Shown here: positions 14,465-21,130 of the stretch, piece after piece
Numbering within the stretch: the stretch's first letter is position 1
Layout of the letters: the number at the start of each line of letters is the position of its first letter
Source of the DNA: Chara braunii
Lineage: Eukaryota > Streptophyta > Charophyceae > Charales > Characeae
Assembly (NCBI GenBank): GCA_003427395.1
Contig: BFEA01000386.1
Location: 434,382 to 455,511 of the forward strand
DNA length: 21,130 nt
Reading direction: 5' to 3'
Made by a program: the position numbers and the translations under genes
The notes under the pieces: generated by a model
Database searches by the model: none
Told to the model about the DNA's origin: nothing
What the model saw: the letters and a program-made list of their open reading frames with translations, nothing else

Positions 14465-15804
14465 AAGCAAATTTCGCAAGGGCAGGAGTCATGCACCTCT
14501 GAACTACAAACCTATATACTAGATTTGAAAACCCAACTTTTGAAACACGCACAGTATCGATGGCAAGGAGCCCAGACAAGGGCAAGGCTATCCAGTCTCT
14601 TCACTGAAGGAGCAATGAATTCCCATTCCTTCGGTCTAGCCAGAACACGTCCTAAAAGAACCACGATCGAGGCTCTCCACAAACCAAAGGCCAGGGACTC
14701 GGACCCAGCCATGACCATGGCCCACTGCACTAATATAACATATGATTTTTATAAGGACCTCTTTTCTTCGCATATAGACAGGTTAGATGAGCTAAACCAG
14801 GATCGTCAATTAAAAGAATTTTTGGAGCCGGTCAACAAAACGTTAACACCTGAACAGTGCGAATCCCTAGAGGCCCCCCTCTCAAAACAGGAGATATGGA
14901 CCGCCCTCCTTCAAATGAAGGAGGAGAAGGCACCCGAGATCGATAGGTTCCCTAAGGAATTCTGGGAAGTCACATGGGATTTCATGAGCCAGGATGTCAT
15001 GAAATTTTACAAAGAAGTATGGCTCACAGGCGAGATGTAAGAAAGGGTGGGGCAAGGGATTCTGACCCTTCTGTATAAAAAAAAAGGGGACAAAATGGAT
15101 ATTAGAAATTACCGCCCAATCACGCTTCTCACAGTAGTATACAAAATGTTGTCTAAAGCCTTGGCCAACAGAATGATCCCCGTAATGGAAGACATCATCT
15201 ATCCCGCCCAAACAGGCTTCATGGAGAACAGGAATATATAAGAGAACATTATGTTAAGCCATGAGGTTCTCCAACTCACGAGACATTCCCGACAGAATGC
15301 CGCTCTGGTTTTTATAGACTTCGAAAAGGTTGACTGACGTTTTTCAAACAAATGCCCGGAAAAAAAGAATTTTGGGCCAGACTTCAGAAGCTGGATCCAT
15401 ATCCTACACCAGAATGCCACCACCTGCATTCAAGTCAACGGATGTCTGGCACCACCCTTGAGACTGGAGCAGTCGATCCGACAGGGGGATCCAATTGCCC
15501 CTTCCTTTTCCTAGTTATTATGGAAGCGCTAGCTGCCAACATGCGGGCCAACAAAAACATTACAAGAATCCGAGTCACACACATCCCGGAGGAGGCAATC
15601 CCGGTGTGCTCTCTCTTCGCGGACGATCTCACAATTATGACAGAGGCCACACACAACAACATGGAGGAAATTCGGCTGATGATGGAGAAGTTCGGCGAGG
15701 TTTCCGACATGACAATTAACTGGGGAGCAAGACCCAAGGATGGTGGATCCACTATAAAGGGGGGCGCCCCCCCGAGGCACCACGTATTAAATGGATGCCT
15801 TTAG
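14465..15804 (+). pseudogene. LINE reverse transcriptase, frameshifted and with stops
   Basis: Before the RT come a linker (DLKTQLLKHAQYRWQGAQTR and on) and MKEEKAPEIDRFPKEFWE, the LINE RT entry motif (usually APGIDGFP). RT blocks follow: DIRNYRPITLLTVVYKMLSK (15089-15150), FIDFEK with the first catalytic Asp (near 15308), RQGDPIAP (15479-15502) and FADD (15616-15627), the second catalytic pair. Inactivating changes: TAA after EM (15038), TAA after NRNI (15239), TGA after KVD (15335), and frame changes between 15352 and 15510. FADD in place of YADD is usual in plant LINEs. The upstream endonuclease and ORF1 are absent. Confidence 0.9.
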
Positions 15805-17843
15805 AATCCCCTGTAAGAATTTCAGGGGTGTCTATGACCACAGAGGGACGCCCACCAACAAATGATGAATGGATCAGCGCCCTGGCTCAGCACAAACGAA
15901 ATAAATGGAGAAACAAGCACACATCCCTATTTGGCCGCGCTCTAGTAATTAACAATGTTGTTTTTGCAACATTATGGTACAAGTCGTTACTATGGCCACT
16001 AAGCAAAACAGCCCTGAAAAGCCTAAGGAAAAAGGCAGCAGCCTTCCTATGGAGGGGGGACGGCGAGCAGAGCAACGTAATAAGTCGAGTGGCATGGGAT
16101 TCAATTATCCAACCTAAGGCGGGGGGAGGCCTAGGTATAATTGACCCACCCACACAAGTGCAAGCTTTACGACTAAGATGAATTAAAAAACTCATCTTCG
16201 CCCCCCAGAGTCCATGGTGCGTTTTAGCTCTGGAACATCTGGCCCGAATGGCCCCAGAAACCCCTCAAACAACCCGTCCGCTGACATGGCTGGAGGACCG
16301 CTTCTGGACGGTTCCACGCAAGCTCCCTCAAAGAAGGGAGAGGCTGGACGACGGTAGTCAAACAATGGATAATTTTTGGCCTTCCTTGCTGGAAACCTAG
16401 CGTAGACTTCCGCTCCCTGACAGAACCTACCCCAATCGGGAGGAAGTTTACCGACAACCCCTCTTTGGAAACCGATGGGTGACGGACCTGAATGGCCGTG
16501 TCATGAAAAGCTCGTCTTTGCCTTGGAAAATTTGGGTTAAAAGAGGGGTGCTCAGGGTAGGGGATCTCTGGGACAAAGACAAACAGGACTGGGTAACAGG
16601 AGCCCAGATGCGAGGTAGCCTACGATATTGCCACCAGGTCGAGGAGCTTTTGGATATTTTAGTTGAAGCCATCCCACTGGTGTGGTACCGAATCCTTAAA
16701 CGTGGCCCCACCTTGAGAAAAGGTGACTGGGTAGCAAGCACGGAGGCCCCGCCGAGGATGGGCCAGATACATATGGTCTCATCTCAAACAGTCCTGGTCG
16801 AACACCTCTCTATCACCAGAGAAGGCATTCTCCAAGGACAAAGAGCACCTTCCGAATGGAAAGAGAAATCATGTGTACCGAGTGAGAGTTATAGAAGAGA
16901 AATACAGAAGGTGGTATTCCAACCTTTCAAACCAATACAGGATCTGGCTTTGGACCCAGCGAAATGGACATGGAACCTCCCCCAGAAGAGGGAAGGCCTC
17001 AAAGCCGAACACATCAGCCTGCACCAGATGTCGGTCAAATCAACCTAAAAAATGCTCAGAACTAAAAAACGGTTGAGAGACACATTTAATGACCGATGGG
17101 CCAGACACCTAAATGTGGACCGCTCCCTCCTGACACCAATTCAATGGTTTAAGGAACAAAAATTTAAACCTATGAAGATCACCTCCCTCCAATGGCAGAT
17201 TGCCCACCGTTGTTTGCCAACAAATGACTGGCTAACTGACCGCACCAATTTAGAACAAAGAGGTTTGCTACTTCCATGGTGCCAGCAGTGCCGGAGTATT
17301 TTCCCTTTTCATAAGAAGGCAGTGACCATCGAACACATCTTCATGCAATGCCTGATCGCCCCATTTACATGGAGATGGTAGGACCGCATATGGAGGAAAA
17401 CGAAATTTGTAATCCCCTGGCCTTGGTCCTGGTAAGCTATATTGGCTGGCCACTGGCCTTTGGCAAGAGCAGCCACAACCTTTGTCGAAAATATGTACAG
17501 ACTTGGAAGGAGGGCGGTGGTCTGGGCTCTTTGGTGGCAGAGATGCACACTGACCATGGAGAAGGTGAGAGTGGAAGGGCCAGAGATCACTGAACAGATT
17601 CAACAACAGGTGCAATTTGAACTCACACAAAGATGGTTAGACACGAAAGCACAGCTAGACCTCTTTAGGCAATTTGAAGATGTTAGGAGACGAATTACAA
17701 CTTTTTGCACAGATTGGGTAGGAGGGGAGAGAGAAGGATGGATTGCAAAAGTGGAATGGAGTGGAGACAGGGGAGAGCGACAACGGGATTTGGAAGAAAT
17801 GAGGGACTACCGTCTAACCTTCAAGAACTGGACAAACATATAA
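15795..17843 (+). pseudogene. LINE C-terminal region (thumb, linker, zinc-finger-like end)
   Basis: Frames continue the LINE ORF2 product: INNVVFATLWYKSLLWPLSK and KKAAAFLWRG (15945-16060), typical of the region after RT in plant LINEs. Next come RVGDLWDKDKQDWVTG and AIPLVWYRILKRG (16479-17048), then LQWQIAHRCLPTNDWLTDR with LLPWCQQC and TIEHIFMQC (17190-17352), matching the RVT-associated zinc-finger spacing of Cys pairs and His/Cys. The last frame (17442-17843) is charged, ending DYRLTFKNWTNI. Several frame changes and stops (TGA at 16179, TAA at 17046, TAG at 17379) make it non-functional. Confidence 0.8.
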
Positions 17844-18432
17844 CCCTCGTTCCCACTACGTCCACCCTCGGACTTTCCAGACCCGTTCCCACCACATGCC
17901 CTTTCCCTGGCAAAGATTCTGTCCTGAATGACAACTCCTAAAACACTCACATATACATACATATACATAAGCTATAATCTATATTCTCACAAATGCTCAC
18001 ATGTGGGAAAAGTTTCTGTTTTGGTACTCTTTCTTTTGATCGAGGTAGTCAATGCTGGTAGTCTGAGTATTCTCTGTTAAAAAAAGGAGCTTCAGATGTC
18101 ATAAATGTTAGGAGGACGAAAGGAGGTTCCACTGGTGTCCCCCAGTGGCTCTTTCTGGTTTTTTCCTCATGGCACCTAGGCAAGTTATGGGACGCTGGAC
18201 CCAGTTTCCAACTAGCATGGATCCCACATGGCTTAGGAGAAGGGAGGAACTAGTGTGTAGTGATGTATCGGGCGTCGGATTCAGGGTGAAGAGGTTCCCT
18301 CTTCTTCCCAACATCTTGCTCAGTTAATCCCTTCGACCCCAGGGTAATCAATGCTGGCAGGAATACCCCCACAATTGTTTCTCTGATTGTTTCTCTGGAA
18401 AAAAATAAAACGTATACAGGAAAAAAAAAAAA
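17844..18432 (+). mobile_element. Likely LINE 3' untranslated region with A-rich ends
   Basis: There is no protein-like frame. Two points carry related strings, TAGTCAATGCTGGTAG (18047) and TAATCAATGCTGGCAG (18346), each followed by an A-run (18078 and 18399-18432). They may mark two tail ends or a duplicated 3' terminus. A short hairpin, CCACTGG/CCAGTGG, is at 18130-18149. The true LINE end is either 18084 or 18432. Confidence 0.5.
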
Positions 18433-18722
18433 GGGAGCAGCATTTGTTGGGAAATGGGCACAACGTCCCATATGAAATTACAAGCATTGAAATACCGGGA
18501 CCGATACCCGGCTTCACCCGAGAGAATCTGAGAGCAAACCAAGATTTTCTAGAAAACCTTAGTAAACTGCCAACCTGCTAAAACCACCTACTCATGAGAA
18601 AACCTTTTTTTCCGAACAAGCTGTGAAAATTAAGAAAACCACCATCCCACTTCCTTACAACCCCCCTACTCTTCAGCATCTTCCGACAAGCCAAACCCCT
18701 CAATAGTCTTTATCCTTGTTCT
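18433..18722. other. Unexplained 290 bases between LINE tail and gag
   Basis: After the A13 run the sequence does not continue the gag reading frame until 18723. It contains a 17-base stem-loop, CCGGG-ACCGATA-CCCGG (18495-18511), and C/A-rich sequence. It may be a second insertion, a transduced flank carried by the LINE, or target DNA altered at integration. Confidence 0.5.
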
Positions 18723-19708
18723 CACTTCGAGGTGCTGGGAACGCAGTTCGTATCTCAGTCCTTGGAAGTCCAGGCTATGCAGGTGGGCTATACCAAGATT
18801 AACCTGACCCAGTGGCTTAAGGCCACACCGATTGGCACACTTCGAGATCTGCTCATTCGACAATACAAGGACCCACATGTTGCTGCAAGAGTAAGGCTTC
18901 AGTTGGACAAGCTCAAGCACAACAAGTGGTCGAGCTCCATGAAACATCTCTTGTCCCACGTGAGCAACTTCTTTGTTATGTTTGCACAATCGTGTTTGGA
19001 TGTGGTGAAAGGGGTGGTTCCCTCTACCTATACTTACCGCCTAGGCAAAGGACCCATGAACTACACTGTCTGGCTTCCTTTCATGCAGGATATAGTGAGT
19101 CTCAAGGCACAAAACCTCGTTTCTACAGCGGGCAGCAGCAAGAAGGCACAACAACCGTTTCGTTGTGCACGACCTGTTGGAGGCTAATGAGCAGCCCTAT
19201 GCAGATGACCCCACTCTTGTTGACGACCAAGAATAGGACGCTGATACAACCTGTCCTCCTCAGCCAATGAGTCCTGACATTAATAACAAAGTTTGGTTGG
19301 TTCCTTTAGAAAGTCTTTAGAAAGTCTGCCGATGTGAAGGGACCAAACCGAAAATCAGGAAAGAACTTTGTCCCACTCCCCAAAGGAGTCAAGATCTCAG
19401 CCAAACCGGAAGATGCCACAACCAAACTTCGGTTGGTTCTTGGGATCAGTGAAAACGAATGGAAGGTTGGGATCATAAAATGCAAGATTGTTATAGGCTG
19501 CAGGAAACAGAAACCAAACGTAGAGTCGTTATCAACACACTCTACAGCAAGGGAGACTGAACCGGTAAGCAAAAGTTACTCTAAGGAACCTGATTCAGTT
19601 CAACAATCCTATCTTGAAGCCCCATCATCTGCTGATCGCAAGGCTGAAGCTGGTAATGTTCTTTATGTTGACCCTTGGGAGGAGTGTCAGAAGATTAACC
19701 TCCACTGA
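18723..19708 (+). pseudogene. Ty3/Gypsy gag C-terminal region
   Basis: Gag resumes with HFEVLGTQFVSQSLEVQAMQ and continues through VGYTKINLTQWLKATPIG and LRDLLIRQYKDPHVAARVRL, a capsid-like helical region. The first frame ends at 19187. NEQPYADDPTLVDDQE then continues in another frame with a TAG stop, and after an 11-base tandem duplication (TTAGAAAGTCT twice near 19307-19328) a third frame reads GPNRKSGKNFVPLPKG to 19708. A Cys-rich spot (IKCKIVIGCRKQK) may be the relic of a zinc knuckle, but the CCHC spacing is lost. Confidence 0.8.
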
Positions 19709-20163
19709 TCCTTAGAGCATTGGGATGAGATGAAACAACAGTGTGCTCAAGGGACAGCAGAGTTGATCTTCTTCAAGCTTCTCATTAACCGCCACTACCT
19801 CCGTATCTTGTTTGACTGTGGTGCTATTACTAACTTTATGTCTCCACACAGGGTACGCAAGATGGGCTTGGGAATGAAGCAAGTAGAGTTGCAAACCCCT
19901 TGCCGGACCCAAGTAGGACACATAAGATGTCTCATCTACGCATGTAGTCAAAGGTGTGCGCACTAACCTTCGCCACAGTTTTTGGGTTGAATTGGCTACA
20001 GTCTCAATGCAAAAGAACTGAGTGGAAGGAATCACTCTTCGCACTGCATGATGTTATGAGGAACAAGCGCGGAATTTTATTGGATGAGAGGCGCGAATCC
20101 CCAATAACTTTCCTCAACGCATTGCAATTCTACAAGAAATGGCGCAAGTGCAAGGCAGATTGA
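19709..20163 (+). pseudogene. Ty3/Gypsy aspartic protease region
   Basis: The frame at 19730-19966 contains LINRHYLRILFDCGAITNFM, the retropepsin active-site region. The catalytic Asp codon is at 19814-19816, and the triad reads DCG rather than the usual DSG or DTG. SPHRVRKMGLGM follows, as in plant Gypsy proteases. After a stop at 19966 another frame (19954-20163) carries FGLNWLQSQCKRTEWKESLF, consistent with the C-terminal half. The frameshift and altered triad make activity very unlikely. It sits between gag and reverse transcriptase, the normal Ty3/Gypsy order. Confidence 0.8.
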
Positions 20164-20324
20164 GCGCATGTACATACCTTTGTGCGACCTTCCCACGTGC
20201 CCTCTACTTTTGCGGTTAGTACTACTTTGCATAATTTGACTACTACTTGTATAACCACTTCTACGTCTACTTCTAGTCCAAATGATTCCACTTCAAATCA
20301 TGTTGTCATGGCTGCCATCAATTT

Positions 20325-21020
20325 TTGAAAATCAATTTGCAGCCTGATTCTCTTCCACCTTTTGATGATTCTCCGCCCACGGAAATCCCCGCAAACATTA
20401 AAAGCCTCCTCAACCGATTCCATGAATTCTTGGCCAAACCACATGGAGTTCCCGTGTGTCCAGTTCAACATAACATCAAGTTGATAGGAGGTGTTGTTCC
20501 TCCAAAGGGTTGTGTGTACCGTATGGCATACAATGAGTTGGAGGAACTCCTAAGACAAATCAATGAGGTGATTGACAAAGGGTGGATATGACCCAGTGAA
20601 TCTAAATTTCGTGCACCAGTTTGTTTGTCCTGAAGAAAGGAGGCAAACTCCAAATGTGTATTGATTACCGCAGCCTAAATCACATCATAAGGAAGAATGC
20701 ATATCCACTGCCACACATTGATGATTTGCTTGGTGCTGCAGGTGGGTGCAAGATCTTCTCCAAGAACGATCTCAAGTCTGGCTATCACTAGATTGAGGTC
20801 AATCCTATGGACCAACATAAGACTGCATTCAAGACTCGTGATGGGCTATACCAATCCACCGATATATCCTTCAGTCTCACAAATGCACTAGCCACCTTTC
20901 AAAATCTCATGGATAAGGTGATTTACAATCAGATTAATCGGTTTGTAGTTATCTACCTAGACGATATTCCAATCTTCAACAAATCGATGGCGGAGCACAT
21001 GAGACACCTTGACGAAGTGT
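20325..21020 (+). pseudogene. Ty3/Gypsy reverse transcriptase, truncated, with stops
   Basis: The first frame carries KSLLNRFHEFLAKPHGVPVC, PVQHNIKLIGG and YNELEELLRQINEVIDKGWI, then a TGA (20589). A frame change near 20620 is followed by KKGGKLQMCIDYRSLN and YPLPHIDDLL. Motif A is KNDLKSGYH with Asp at 20768-20770, then a TAG at 20789-20791 where Gln is expected. Next are MDQHKTAFKTRDGLYQ and NRFVVIYLDDIPIF, with the catalytic YLDD at 20954-20965. Similarity ends after HMRHLDEV (about 21020), so thumb, RNase H and integrase are missing. Confidence 0.9.
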
Positions 21021-21084
21021 GGTAGTATATATTTCGATGTTCTAGCTGTGTATTCATTCAATTTTGCTAACCATATCGATGGAA

Positions 21085-21089
<5 letters not shown>

Positions 21090-21130
<41 letters not shown>
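21090..21130 (+). repeat. (CT)n microsatellite at the window end
   Basis: At least 20 CT units run to the edge of the window, preceded by about 70 bases unrelated to the Gypsy element. A long simple repeat at a contig-like edge may mark an assembly break. Confidence 0.95.

Larger units (their letters stand above)
14402..18722 (+). mobile_element. 4.3-kb insertion in Gypsy gag, mainly a 5'-truncated LINE
   Basis: The left junction follows GCATGCGATCT; the right junction precedes CACTTCGAGGTGCTG. The flanking gag codons are consecutive, Arg-Ser then His-Phe-Glu. The left end starts with T9-C-T11-G8 and the LINE coding sequence begins within about 100 bases, lacking an endonuclease domain. A-rich tails are at 18078-18084 and 18420-18432. 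The last 290 bases (18433-18722) are unexplained. No convincing target-site duplication is seen; only TCT is shared at the edges. Confidence 0.8.

Noticed and set aside
18495-18511. Stem-loop with tRNA T-arm geometry (5-base stem, 7-base loop) on the minus strand
   Set aside because: The loop TATCGGT lacks the conserved TTCRA pattern, and no D-arm, anticodon arm or acceptor stem can be fitted around it.
18250-18581. Several overlapping 60-73 codon frames
   Set aside because: They are Phe-rich or Lys-rich translations of the A-rich LINE tail.

Overview
This window is repeat-rich nuclear DNA from a eukaryote, most likely from the green-plant (streptophyte) lineage. Three things point there. 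A 12-base match to the plant initiator-Met tRNA primer-binding site lies at 9893-9904. A U6 snRNA-like copy on the minus strand (about 7987-8088) has a 3' part closer to plant than to animal U6. The Ty3/Gypsy and LINE sequences are also of plant type. A charophyte such as Chara is my best guess from the overall texture, but nothing here proves it. I see no intact long gene, and almost every recognisable coding region is a broken transposable element.

Layout. 1-3400: non-coding, with several small repeat structures: a 28-base palindrome at 269-296, four 25-base units just upstream of a TATA box (1065-1198), 35-base and 11-base tandem repeats (2101-2297), and a short dispersed repeat (701-775 and 2717-2850). 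3400-5150: one 178-codon frame of unknown meaning and low-complexity sequence. 5155-7134: minus-strand remains of an unrecognised gene, whose acidic 3' end is present twice in tandem. 7131-7570: two related SINE-like elements in opposite orientation, one with a perfect 13-base target-site duplication. 7667-7795: a 129-base minus-strand exon with consensus splice sites. 7987-8088: the U6-like copy. 9636-10350: an ATT microsatellite, the end of an LTR, its primer-binding site and leader. 10352-11934: a 1.58-kb segment bounded by 28-base inverted repeats, holding a diverged satellite-like tandem array interrupted by two insertions, one with 8-base direct repeats at its ends.

12480-21020: a decayed Ty3/Gypsy element on the plus strand. 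Its gag N-terminal region is tandemly duplicated (632-base period), and both copies share the same two stop codons. A 4.3-kb insertion, mostly a 5'-truncated LINE (RT with RQGDP and FADD motifs, C-terminal zinc-finger-like region), splits gag at 14401/18723. Gag, protease (DCG) and reverse transcriptase (YLDD) follow with stops and frameshifts, and the element breaks off near 21020 before a CT microsatellite that runs to the window end.

There is no operon or working pathway here. The value of the window is as a record of nested insertion, tandem duplication and decay. The items most worth checking are the SINE family, the insertion-interrupted satellite inside inverted repeats, the unidentified acidic gene with its duplicated terminal exon, and the promoter-proximal 25-base array.
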